A program made the translations under genes and the position numbers. A model generated the notes under the pieces. It had not been told where the DNA came from. It saw only the letters and a program-made list of their open reading frames with translations, and did not search any database. A DNA stretch of 15,335 nucleotides from Clostridiaceae bacterium (GTDB lineage Bacteria > Bacillota > Clostridia > Saccharofermentanales > UBA5734): assembly GCA_012729935.1 (NCBI GenBank), contig JAAYBY010000228.1, positions 1-15,335 of the forward strand, read 5' to 3'. Shown piece by piece: positions 1 to 6,788 of this stretch (positions are counted from its first letter, which is position 1; each line of letters opens with the position of its first letter).

Positions 1-534
1 GCACTGACACTCGTTGTTCTTCTCGTACTGGCTGGCTGTTCAGCCGCTGGCGGAAGCAGCAAACTTGGCCTTGGTATCAAAACCACCATCGACTCATCAA
101 AAGATCTGGCAGAAAAAGATGACGGCACCAAAGTCGGTACAGCTCAGGCTGACACAACCGTTGCAGCCGTTATGGTTGATGCCGACGGTAAAGTGATCGA
201 TGTTATGGTCGACACAGCACAGACAAAAATCAACTTCAATGAAGAGGGCGTTATCACATCAGACAAAACAGTCGAATACAAGACAAAAAGAGATCTTGGT
301 AATGACTATGGTATGATAAAAGCATCAGGTATCGGACGTGAATGGTTTGAGCAGATGGACGCAATCCAGGAATGGATGAAGGGCAAGACAGCAGCTCAAA
401 TCGCAGCGATGAAAGTCAAAGATACGGAAGAACATGGCATCGTGCCGGACGAAACCGATTTGACATCAAAAGCGACCATGGGTGTTGAAACCTATCTGGA
501 AGTTGTTGCCGAAGCACTTGCTAACGCAAAATAA
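1..534 (+). CDS. Secreted lipoprotein, FMN-binding-like (5' partial)
   Basis: The reading frame is open from the first base, so the start codon lies upstream of the window; 177 residues are visible. The first residues are a hydrophobic signal segment ending in a lipobox, LAGC, with the lipidated cysteine at visible residue 13, so the mature protein should be anchored outside the membrane. The rest is soluble and hydrophilic, with a GKVIDVMVD strand-like segment typical of FMN-binding-domain lipoproteins. Near the C-terminus, visible residues 153-159 read DLTSKAT. This resembles the ApbE flavinylation signature Dxx(S/T)GA(T/S) with the glycine replaced by lysine, followed by an amphipathic helix as in RnfG/PplA-type domains. 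The next gene is an ApbE FMN transferase, which fits a flavoprotein partner. Family assignment is inference from the motif and neighbours; covalent flavin is not proven. An alternative is a solute-binding or structural lipoprotein that has lost flavin. Confidence 0.75.
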   Translation, partial: ALTLVVLLVLAGCSAAGGSSKLGLGIKTTIDSSKDLAEKDDGTKVGTAQADTTVAAVMVDADGKVIDVMVDTAQTKINFNEEGVITSDKTVEYKTKRDLGNDYGMIKASGIGREWFEQMDAIQEWMKGKTAAQIAAMKVKDTEEHGIVPDETDLTSKATMGVETYLEVVAEALANAK

Positions 535-557
535 GACTGTTCTTAACGGTTGAGACT

Positions 558-595
558 GCCCTCCGGTTGACTTCAGCCGGGGGGCTTATCTTTTT
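558..595 (+). terminator. Intrinsic terminator after the lipoprotein gene
   Basis: A GC-rich hairpin pairs GCCCTCCGGT (558-567) with GCCGGGGGGC (576-585), ten pairs including two G-U, around a short loop. A T-rich tail, TTATCTTTTT, follows. It lies 24 nt after the lipoprotein stop and ends just before the apbE ribosome binding site, so it probably separates a strongly expressed lipoprotein from weaker read-through into apbE. Confidence 0.8.
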
Positions 596-606
596 AAAAG
601 GCAGCT

Positions 607-1728
607 ATGGTTACATTTAACAGACAATTGAGCCCTAAAATGTTTGGAAAATCGCTGATTCGGTCGTTTATCGTTTATTTGCTTGCGTGTTCTATTGTCG
701 TGACGACAGGATGTAATTCAGATAAGACAAAGCGCTATACGACCCATTTAATCGGTTATTTTGATACGGTTATTACCCTTATCGGCTATTGTGATCAGCA
801 AAAAACCTTTGACCGCTATGTTCAGATGGCCGAAGAAGAATTCAGTCAACTGCATCAACTATGCGACCGGTATCATGCCTATCCCGACATAGCCAATGTT
901 CGAACCATAAACCTGAATGCCGGCAAACAGCCGGTTCAAGTGCCTGAAGTCCTGGTTGAGCTGATTCAGACAGCTTTGATTTGGCAGGAGGAAACCGAAG
1001 AGGGTGTTAATATCGCTTTGGGATCTGTTTTGGATATTTGGCACAATTATCGTACAATGGGTATTGCAGACCCCGGGCAGGCACAGCTGCCAGCTTTAGA
1101 AGATTTGACCGAGGCAGATCGTCATACCGATAGTCAGCAGATTGAAATTAATCCGGCGGAAAAAACTGTGTTTTTGCGCGAAACCGGTATGAGTCTGGAT
1201 CTCGGTGCGCTGGCCAAAGGGTATGCAACAGAAAGAGTCGCTCAGAAACTGATCGAAGCTGGATGGACATCATTTGCAATCAGCAGCGGTGGGAATGTCA
1301 GGACCGTCGGTGCTCCGATCGGCGGAGATCGAAACCAGTGGTCAATTGGAATTGAAGATCCAAACGAAGACCAGAATTCCGATGAAAATGCTCTGATTGA
1401 CACTGTCTATCTGACTGATGGTTCTGTTGTAACGAGTGGCGACTACCAGAGATATTACACCGTAAACGGTAAACGATACCACCATATAATCGATCCGGAA
1501 ACCTTGATGCCGGCAGATCATTTCAGATCTGTTACGATCGTCACTGAAGACTCCGGTTGGGCTGACTATCTATCAACACTTCTGTTTGTTTTGCCATATG
1601 ATGAAGGTGTCATATTTGCTGAAGAAAACCCGGATGTCGATGTGCTTTGGGTGTTTTCAGATGGCCAGACTCAGATGACGGATGGAATGGCCAGTCGGCT
1701 GAAAAGCATGGGAGCAGTTCCCGACTAG
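607..1728 (+). CDS. apbE: FAD:protein FMN transferase (ApbE/FmnB family), lipoprotein
   Basis: ApbE enzymes transfer FMN from FAD onto a Thr/Ser of target proteins outside the membrane, using Mg2+. The 373-residue protein has an N-terminal hydrophobic segment (about 18-34) ending in VVTTGC. Cys36 is a plausible lipidation site, although Thr at lipobox -3 is not the usual Leu/Val/Ile. Family motifs are clear: SLDLGALAKGYATE (196-209), ISSGGN (225-230), GDYQRYY (278-284), HHIIDPETLMP (292-302), and the metal/substrate segment ADYLST (319-324), matching the usual ADALAT. Length fits the family. The chosen ATG has AAAAGG upstream; Met12 is a possible alternative. It follows a lipoprotein gene across a terminator and is followed 20 nt later by a membrane protein gene. 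The likely substrate is the upstream lipoprotein or a distant flavoprotein; that link is inference. Confidence 0.93.
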   Translation: MVTFNRQLSPKMFGKSLIRSFIVYLLACSIVVTTGCNSDKTKRYTTHLIGYFDTVITLIGYCDQQKTFDRYVQMAEEEFSQLHQLCDRYHAYPDIANVRTINLNAGKQPVQVPEVLVELIQTALIWQEETEEGVNIALGSVLDIWHNYRTMGIADPGQAQLPALEDLTEADRHTDSQQIEINPAEKTVFLRETGMSLDLGALAKGYATERVAQKLIEAGWTSFAISSGGNVRTVGAPIGGDRNQWSIGIEDPNEDQNSDENALIDTVYLTDGSVVTSGDYQRYYTVNGKRYHHIIDPETLMPADHFRSVTIVTEDSGWADYLSTLLFVLPYDEGVIFAEENPDVDVLWVFSDGQTQMTDGMASRLKSMGAVPD

Positions 1729-1748
1729 ATGAGAAGGTGAATGGCGAA

Positions 1749-2201
1749 ATGGGAAAAGAAGCAGCACAAAACGAAATGGAACATCAGAACGAATCATCCG
1801 GACAAGCCGGTCAAAGCTGGCATAAAAAACTTTGGAACAGCCGGATAGAACAGGGCTGGCAATGGCTTTTGTATCTGGATTTTTTATTGCCGGCAGTTCT
1901 TTTTCTTCTTGCCTGGCTGCCTTTATCGATGCGCACGTTCTTCGCCCAGCTCTATCATCAATATACACTTTTTATCATAAAACCTGTGCCAAATTTTTCC
2001 TCTATGACGGGTATCATCGGCTTGCTGATCCATATCGGTTTGATTATTCGGACGATAATCAGACGAAAATGGCTGGATTTATCTGTATGTCTGTTTTTTT
2101 TGGGTGTTCTATTGGCTTTCTTCCTCATTGAAATCGATGGAACAGCTTTGAATTACCATGTGATCAGGCTGTTGGACTTCGGTGTCAATACAAGCCGTTA
2201 A
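1749..2201 (+). CDS. Small membrane protein, three predicted TM helices
   Basis: I do not recognise a named family. The 150-residue protein starts with a hydrophilic, Gln/Glu-rich segment of about 35 residues, then has three hydrophobic helices at about 39-59, 85-104 and 109-128 and a short tail. The ATG at 1749 is chosen because AAGGTGA (1734-1740) sits 8 nt upstream; a GTG at 1737 and an in-frame ATG at 1647 inside apbE are less likely. It follows apbE by 20 nt and is probably co-transcribed with it, which suggests a membrane partner of the flavin transferase system, comparable in position to small membrane proteins of extracellular electron transfer loci. Its stop overlaps by 4 bases the stop of the convergent prenyltransferase gene, so no terminator separates them. 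Existence of the gene is well supported; function is unknown. Confidence 0.72.
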   Translation: MGKEAAQNEMEHQNESSGQAGQSWHKKLWNSRIEQGWQWLLYLDFLLPAVLFLLAWLPLSMRTFFAQLYHQYTLFIIKPVPNFSSMTGIIGLLIHIGLIIRTIIRRKWLDLSVCLFFLGVLLAFFLIEIDGTALNYHVIRLLDFGVNTSR

Positions 2202-3169
2202 TTGAAGAATCGTTCAAGCAGGAATCGAACGGTAAGATCAAAAGCCAAAGTCATGGCATGAGCCAGATTGATTAAAACAAAATTTCTGACAGCCAGTACA
2301 AAGGTATACTGTTTGCTTTGCTTTTGCGTAAACAGGTTGATGTGTTTAAAAACGGGAATCAAGGTCAGCAGGGTGAGCAGAGAAAACAAGGGCAGAACCC
2401 TCAGTGTCACCAACACCAGTATCGACAGATATGCAATCAGGTAGAGGAAACGAAAGGTTGCGAGAGCTGCTTTTTGTCCAATGTAAATAGGTAACGTGTA
2501 TCGGCAATTAACCAGGTCTTCCTCGATATCACAGATATTATTCGCCAGCATGATGTTCGCAATACCAACGATAGTCGGAAACGACACAAGAAAGATCAGA
2601 ACAAGTTCCAATAGATCAGCACGGACAATGAGTTGACCGGTTATCAATGAGACGGAAAGCAACGTATTTTCCGGCAGGTGAATTATGACTGTGATCAATG
2701 GTATAAAAAACCCCATAATCAGACCTGAGAACACTTCGCCAAACGGTGTCCTGGAGATCGGGAATGGCCCGAACGAGTAGAGAATGCCAATTGCAAATGA
2801 CACTGCCCCAAGCATTAGAACAACCGGACTGGTTCTCAAAAACAAGAAGAATCCTGTCAGGATCGCAATTGACAGAAGACCGGAAATGGTCGCAATAACC
2901 ACCGGTTCTTTGATGTTGTCTCTGACAATGGCATTATGTGATTCATAGCCGAACCCGTGTTTTTTGTTTGCCTTTTTAAAATCGATGTAGTTGTTTATTG
3001 TCGTAGTCGCCATATCGACACACAAAAGAGAAAGCAGCATCAAGCCCCCGTTAATCCAGTTGAACGCCTGAAAACGATAATAGGCATACAGGCTTCCAAG
3101 AATATAGGGGATCATGCTGGCAACTTTTGTTTGTATTTCTGTGAGCTTTAAAAAGCTTTTCCAAGTCAT
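2198..3169 (-). CDS. UbiA-family prenyltransferase, MenA-like
   Basis: This 323-residue integral membrane protein has about eight or nine hydrophobic helices and the two Asp-rich loops of the UbiA superfamily, which attach a polyprenyl chain to an aromatic ring. The second loop, NNICDIEEDLVNCRYTLP (210-227), closely matches MenA (1,4-dihydroxy-2-naphthoate polyprenyltransferase), with D214 and D218. The first loop is NNYIDFKKANKKHG (59-72): D63 is kept, but the usual first Asp is Asn60 and the usual last Asp is Ala67, so diphosphate/Mg2+ binding may differ. The likely role is (demethyl)menaquinone synthesis, possibly a dedicated quinone for the neighbouring redox genes as with DmkA-type enzymes in flavin-based electron transfer; that role is inference. 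The start lacks a strong ribosome binding site (GATGG about 10 nt upstream). It is divergent from the flavoprotein gene and convergent with the small membrane protein gene. Confidence 0.86.
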   Translation of the reverse strand: MTWKSFLKLTEIQTKVASMIPYILGSLYAYYRFQAFNWINGGLMLLSLLCVDMATTTINNYIDFKKANKKHGFGYESHNAIVRDNIKEPVVIATISGLLSIAILTGFFLFLRTSPVVLMLGAVSFAIGILYSFGPFPISRTPFGEVFSGLIMGFFIPLITVIIHLPENTLLSVSLITGQLIVRADLLELVLIFLVSFPTIVGIANIMLANNICDIEEDLVNCRYTLPIYIGQKAALATFRFLYLIAYLSILVLVTLRVLPLFSLLTLLTLIPVFKHINLFTQKQSKQYTFVLAVRNFVLINLAHAMTLAFDLTVRFLLERFFN

Positions 3170-3273
3170 AGCAGTTTACCATCATTTCATAGCTAAAACT
3201 TATTTTATATGATTCAGTCGTTGAAAACCAGTATTTTCCGGTGATCAAACCATCTGACTATGGTAAACTGATA
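3169..3273. repeat. Inverted repeat and dyad in divergent promoter region
   Basis: CAGTTTACCAT (3172-3182) is the exact reverse complement of ATGGTAAACTG (3260-3270). Extended to 14 bases (3169-3182 and 3260-3273), only one position mismatches. The right copy lies inside a second dyad, TGACTAT-N9-ATAGTCA (3255-3277). The copies flank the space between the divergent prenyltransferase and flavoprotein genes, so they could be operators for a shared regulator. No regulator gene is visible nearby. Confidence 0.5.
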
Positions 3274-3351
3274 GTCATGCAGGCGGGCTGTATTGACTAT
3301 ATCACCAACCGGCCACGTCGTGAATTATGTGAGAGTCAGGAGCGTTTATAG

Positions 3352-5001
3352 ATGAAGATAGCCTATCGGACCAGGACAGAAGTGTTGATCATCGGCATGG
3401 GCGGAGCAGGTATTAAAGCTGCCATCAAAGCGTCTGAAACGGGATCATCGGTCTTGCTTGTCGGCCAGTACGCGTTGGGTCGAACCGGTGCTACTTTTTA
3501 TCCGGGAACACCTGGATGGGGGATGCAGTCAATCGTCCATGAAGGCGATTCCGAATCAAACTTCTATAACGAGATAATAGAAGCCGGTGCCGGTATGGCT
3601 GATCCTGCTCTAGCTCGAATCCTCGCTGAGCAGTGCACGAATGCATTTCATGAACTGGAATCCTATGGCATCAATTTTGAAAAGGACCCGAAAGGGCAGT
3701 ATAGAAGCGTAATTCCCTGTTTCGGAAAACGTCTGCGGGGTGGCTCAGCCAGAGGCATTGATAAGATTCGTCAGGCACTTTGGCTAAAACTTCAACAATG
3801 TCAGGTGACGATCAGGCATGGCATAACGGTTATTCAATTGATCAAGCATGAGGGTGTCATATGTGGTGCACTGGCGCTGGATGAACACGCGGAACTGTTT
3901 GTTATCGAAGCGAAAGCAGTTGTTTTGGCAACGGGTGGCGCATGCGATTTGTACACATATGCATTGGCGACACCCGACGTATCAGGTGACGGGCATATAC
4001 TGGCGCTCGATGTCGGTGCTTCTCTGGTTAATATGGAATTCATTCAGTTTATTCCCGGCATCGTATGGCCGGTGCAGAAGAAGCTTTTTCAGGAAAAAAA
4101 TCTCGATACCTGCCCGTTATTAACCAATCGTTTTGGCGAGGCTGTTCTTGAGCAATACTTGCCGGATCATGTTTCTGTTTCCGAATGCCTGAACGAGCGG
4201 GCAAAACATGGCCCATTTACAACGGCTGATATAAGCTTCTATTTTGATGTAGCCCTGTACGAAGAGATCCGTAAGGGGCATGCACGATCAAGTGGCGGTA
4301 TTCACCTCGAATACAACCCGTCTGTACGAACCGATGACCGCTGGGTGATCCAGAGCTGGCTGAGCTGGATGGATAGTATGGGTGTTGACCCGGTTTCTGC
4401 AGGCTTTGATCTGGTTCCGCATGCACAGTGCTTTAACGGTGGTATTCTGATTGATGAACAAACGCAAACAGGCATTCCCGGATTGTTTGCTGCCGGAGAG
4501 GTCGCAGGCGGGCCCCATGGAGCGGACCGTCTCGGTGGTGCGGCTATTGCTGCAACACAGGTTTTTGGGGCAATTGCCGGAACAGAAAGCGCACAATTTG
4601 CGCAGAAGCAATCATTTTCGACTGTATCAGACCGACAGGTTCTCCATCGGCTGTCATTTGAGGAAAGTAACGGTCGAACATTTCCCCAGAGACCGTTAAC
4701 TGAAATAAAAACTGATATTCAAAATACTATGTGGCGTTGCGGTGCCATTGTCAGAAGTCAGGCTCGTTCAGATGAAGGCCTTGCCATGATTGATGAAATC
4801 AGAAAAACGTTTCATCCGCTTCAGTATTTTGGCAACATTCGTGAGCGGAAAGAATCATTCAGATTGAATCATATGATTCGATTGGCAGGTATCCTGCTCG
4901 ACATTATGTCACAGCGATCAGAGTCAAGAGGTCCGCATTATCGGGAAGACGCACCGTTCATGAATCCCGAACAGGCACAACAGATATTGTTTCGAGCGTA
5001 G
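3352..5001 (+). CDS. FAD-dependent fumarate reductase/aspartate oxidase-like flavoprotein
   Basis: The 549-residue protein has the full fold of the succinate dehydrogenase/fumarate reductase flavoprotein family. Visible are a Rossmann motif IGMGGAG (14-20), ATGG (193-196), MEFIQFIP (228-235), PHAQCFNGG (356-364), GLFAAGEVAGGPHGADRLGG (377-396) and a C-terminal helical domain with SESRGPHYREDAP. There is no heme domain, FMN-binding domain or export signal, so it is probably cytoplasmic or membrane-peripheral with FAD. The His that carries covalent FAD in SdhA/FrdA is absent. Two substrate-contacting His of FrdA/NadB are replaced, by Ile234 (HPTG site) and Gln359 (HYTMGG site), while Arg393 is kept. 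A role in fumarate reduction is therefore uncertain; it may act on another acid or enoate. Start ATG has CAGGAG about 10 nt upstream. No FrdB-like iron-sulfur subunit gene is adjacent. Confidence 0.85.
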   Translation: MKIAYRTRTEVLIIGMGGAGIKAAIKASETGSSVLLVGQYALGRTGATFYPGTPGWGMQSIVHEGDSESNFYNEIIEAGAGMADPALARILAEQCTNAFHELESYGINFEKDPKGQYRSVIPCFGKRLRGGSARGIDKIRQALWLKLQQCQVTIRHGITVIQLIKHEGVICGALALDEHAELFVIEAKAVVLATGGACDLYTYALATPDVSGDGHILALDVGASLVNMEFIQFIPGIVWPVQKKLFQEKNLDTCPLLTNRFGEAVLEQYLPDHVSVSECLNERAKHGPFTTADISFYFDVALYEEIRKGHARSSGGIHLEYNPSVRTDDRWVIQSWLSWMDSMGVDPVSAGFDLVPHAQCFNGGILIDEQTQTGIPGLFAAGEVAGGPHGADRLGGAAIAATQVFGAIAGTESAQFAQKQSFSTVSDRQVLHRLSFEESNGRTFPQRPLTEIKTDIQNTMWRCGAIVRSQARSDEGLAMIDEIRKTFHPLQYFGNIRERKESFRLNHMIRLAGILLDIMSQRSESRGPHYREDAPFMNPEQAQQILFRA

Positions 5002-5011
5002 ATCATCTTGC

Positions 5012-5040
5012 TGTCCATAAAGCATCGAATAAGGTACAAT
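5012..5040 (+). promoter_or_regulatory. Possible promoter for the PP2C-like/SH3b gene
   Basis: A -10 box TACAAT (5035-5040) is preceded at 17 nt by TGTCCA (5012-5017), a weak -35. It lies in the only gap between the flavoprotein stop and the next gene, about 40 nt before the start codon. The -35 is poor, so this is tentative. Confidence 0.4.
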
Positions 5041-5080
5041 AGGTTCATAGCATAAAAGAATAATATCGGGAGGGTTGGAT

Positions 5081-6325
5081 GTGATCAAGACGGCTTTGAC
5101 GATCAGCATTGGCCAGGAAGATATGCCATATTACACTTATTTCGTCAATCAAACACAGCTTGGTCTTTTGTCGTCGGCAAATCAGTCCATTCATATCCAG
5201 ACCAGTAATCGCCCGATCCAGTATTTGGCAGCTTTCAGGACCGATGAAGAAGACCGCTCTTCCGGACTGAAAAACCAGAAAAAACAAGTTAACCAATGGC
5301 AGTCTTTTATACCGATTTTTTTGCGTTCCAATATTCGAAGTCTGAACGATTTGCTGGTGAAATACCGTATCCAGCCGGACTTGTTGATTTGTTATGATCA
5401 GAACAGGCTGCAGGCCTGGCTGCCGGATTCAGTCGGTCTATACTTGTTGCGTGATGGCCAGCTATTGCGGATGAAGCCCGTTGAATTCGCTGATTTATTA
5501 TTTGAAGAAACTTATCATGCCAATCATCAGTATTATTCGTTCCAAATTGAAGAAACAGATTTCTTCTTTTTACTGCCGCCTCAATTACCAACACTATTTC
5601 AGACGGGAGAGATATCAGATCTGCTGCTCGGACTGCGGCAGCTCCCGGCAAAAATGAGTGAACTGATGCGAATAGCCAGACTTCGCGGATTTGAAACGGA
5701 TACAACCTGGGTTGCTGTTGAAGTTCTGAGAAAAGAAGAAGATCAACATCCACCATTGGAACCGCGTGAACGACAAAAACGAAAAGGAGCCCGCTTTAGC
5801 CGAACTGATCGTCATGAAGACAGCTGGATAGAATCTGCGTCTGAATCTTTAGCAGATGCAGACGAGCCAGATGACCGGCCTGCGGGTACATTTGTGGAGC
5901 AAATTCTGGCAAATCCGTTGTTAAAAAGAAAAATCATCACAGCTGCATGCATCCTAGCAGGTCTTATTATCGTTCTGCTGATTGCCAAAACTTTTTCTCA
6001 GGATCCGTCCGGGACTGATTCAACATCAAGCACCTCAGGCACATCTGCCACTGAATCAACAATCGCACCCGCGGCTTCGCCGACACCGAAACCGACTGTG
6101 ACATCAGTTCCGACTGAACCGCAAAAGATGCTGGTGGTTTCAGCGCAGCGACTTAATTTGCGAGAAGAACCTACAATTGAAGGAACACTTCTGAGAACAT
6201 TAAACAATGGTGATCTTCTGGTTCAGCTGGATGAGCCTGATGGCGACTGGGTTCATGTTGAAACAGAGGATGGCGAACAAGGATATGTGTATGTTCATTA
6301 TGTCACGGAACAACCAGACAGGTGA
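5081..6325 (+). CDS. Membrane protein with PP2C-like N-terminus and external SH3b domain
   Basis: The GTG at 5081 is chosen because GGGAGGG (5068-5074) sits 6 nt upstream; a TTG six bases earlier abuts that site and is unlikely. The 414-residue protein has an N-terminal region of about 215 residues, a charged linker, one TM helix (about 285-304), a Ser/Thr/Pro-rich linker (306-347) and a bacterial SH3 domain (about 350-410: LNLREEP, GDLLVQLDEPDGDWVHV, GYVYVHYV). Topology should be N-terminus inside, SH3b outside, where such domains often bind peptidoglycan. Parts of the N-terminus resemble PP2C phosphatases: SVGLYLLRDGQLLRM (118-132), EETDFFFLLPP (157-167), then a helical stretch and DTTWVAVEVL (207-216). 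The DGMGG metal motif is absent, so any phosphatase activity is doubtful. PP2C resemblance is inference. It may link envelope state to signalling. Confidence 0.82.
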   Translation: MIKTALTISIGQEDMPYYTYFVNQTQLGLLSSANQSIHIQTSNRPIQYLAAFRTDEEDRSSGLKNQKKQVNQWQSFIPIFLRSNIRSLNDLLVKYRIQPDLLICYDQNRLQAWLPDSVGLYLLRDGQLLRMKPVEFADLLFEETYHANHQYYSFQIEETDFFFLLPPQLPTLFQTGEISDLLLGLRQLPAKMSELMRIARLRGFETDTTWVAVEVLRKEEDQHPPLEPRERQKRKGARFSRTDRHEDSWIESASESLADADEPDDRPAGTFVEQILANPLLKRKIITAACILAGLIIVLLIAKTFSQDPSGTDSTSSTSGTSATESTIAPAASPTPKPTVTSVPTEPQKMLVVSAQRLNLREEPTIEGTLLRTLNNGDLLVQLDEPDGDWVHVETEDGEQGYVYVHYVTEQPDR

Positions 6326-6434
6326 GTGGTTTCCGTCAAGTGGCAGATAACCTGTTTATATTGTTTATTTCGATCAATGACTGTAAAAATCACCAAAACA
6401 TCAATTCATCTCCATAATTAGTTTCCAATCAGAC
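6326..6434. other. Noncoding gap before the tRNA units
   Basis: This AT-rich stretch follows the SH3b gene and precedes the first tRNA promoter. I see no gene, no convincing terminator and no structured RNA in it. A 6-bp pairing ACAGGT/ACCTGT (6318-6323 with 6350-6355) exists but has a 26-nt loop. Confidence 0.5.
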
Positions 6435-6463
6435 TTGTCAAAGTGAATGTCATGAGGTAAAAT
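6435..6463 (+). promoter_or_regulatory. Sigma-A-type promoter of tRNA-Gly
   Basis: TTGTCA (6435-6440) and TAAAAT (6458-6463) are separated by exactly 17 nt. Predicted transcription starts about 20 nt before the tRNA 5' end, consistent with RNase P removal of a short leader. Confidence 0.8.
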
Positions 6464-6490
6464 CATTTGGCAGGCTTCGGAACACGCTAT

Positions 6491-6564
6491 GCGGGTGTAG
6501 TTCAATGGCAGAACATCAGCCTTCCAAGCTGATTGCGTGGGTTCGATTCCCATCACCCGCTCCA
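6491..6564 (+). tRNA. tRNA-Gly (anticodon TCC)
   Basis: A full cloverleaf of 74 nt with encoded CCA. The acceptor GCGGGTG pairs with CACCCGC, the discriminator is T, the anticodon stem is TCAGC/GCTGA around loop CTTCCAA with anticodon TCC, and the T arm is GTGGG-TTCGATT-CCCAT with one G-T pair. It reads GGA and, by wobble, GGG codons. It has its own promoter and terminator. Confidence 0.96.
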
Positions 6565-6572
6565 GTGTCTGT

Positions 6573-6594
6573 GGCGGCCATATGGCCGCCTTTT
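6573..6594 (+). terminator. Terminator of tRNA-Gly
   Basis: GGCGGCCATATGGCCGCC (6573-6590) is a perfect 18-nt palindrome that can form a 7-bp GC hairpin with an ATAT loop, followed by TTTT. It begins 9 nt after the tRNA CCA. The next promoter's -35 starts only 3 nt after the T tract. Confidence 0.85.
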
Positions 6595-6596
6595 CA

Positions 6597-6625
6597 TTGC
6601 TAACGGCACGGAGTTCAGTTATAAT
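6597..6625 (+). promoter_or_regulatory. Sigma-A-type promoter of tRNA-Arg
   Basis: TTGCTA (6597-6602), a 17-nt spacer, and a consensus TATAAT (6620-6625). The predicted start is about 7-8 nt before the tRNA, so the 5' leader is very short. Confidence 0.85.
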
Positions 6626-6639
6626 GATTGGGACATCCT

Positions 6640-6716
6640 GGGTCTATAGCTCAGTTGGATAGAGCAACAGCCTTCTAAGCTGTGGGTCGGAGGTTCGAGT
6701 CCTCCTAGACTCGCCA
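6640..6716 (+). tRNA. tRNA-Arg (anticodon TCT)
   Basis: A 77-nt cloverleaf with encoded CCA. The acceptor GGGTCTA pairs with TAGACTC (one G-T), the discriminator is G, the anticodon stem is ACAGC/GCTGT around loop CTTCTAA with anticodon TCT, and the T arm is GGAGG-TTCGAGT-CCTCC. It reads AGA and, by wobble, AGG codons. Confidence 0.96.
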
Positions 6717-6750
6717 GAAAACCGTTCAACTGAGAACGGTTTTCTTTCTT
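6717..6750 (+). terminator. Terminator of tRNA-Arg
   Basis: GAAAACCGTTC (6717-6727) and GAACGGTTTTC (6734-6744) form a perfect 11-bp stem with a 6-nt loop. The T-rich tail TTTCTTTCTT follows. It starts immediately after the tRNA CCA and ends 38 nt before the parE-like start codon. Confidence 0.9.
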
Positions 6751-6788
6751 CAAATGTCCGGCAGATTGAACAGTAAACGGGGACGCAT

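Noticed and set aside
5307..5756. 149-codon open frame on the minus strand inside the SH3b protein gene
   Set aside because: It lies wholly opposite a gene with recognisable domains and shows no family resemblance of its own.
6491..6716. tRNA genes as a possible integration site of a mobile element
   Set aside because: No integrase gene, duplicated tRNA 3' end or composition shift is visible on either side.
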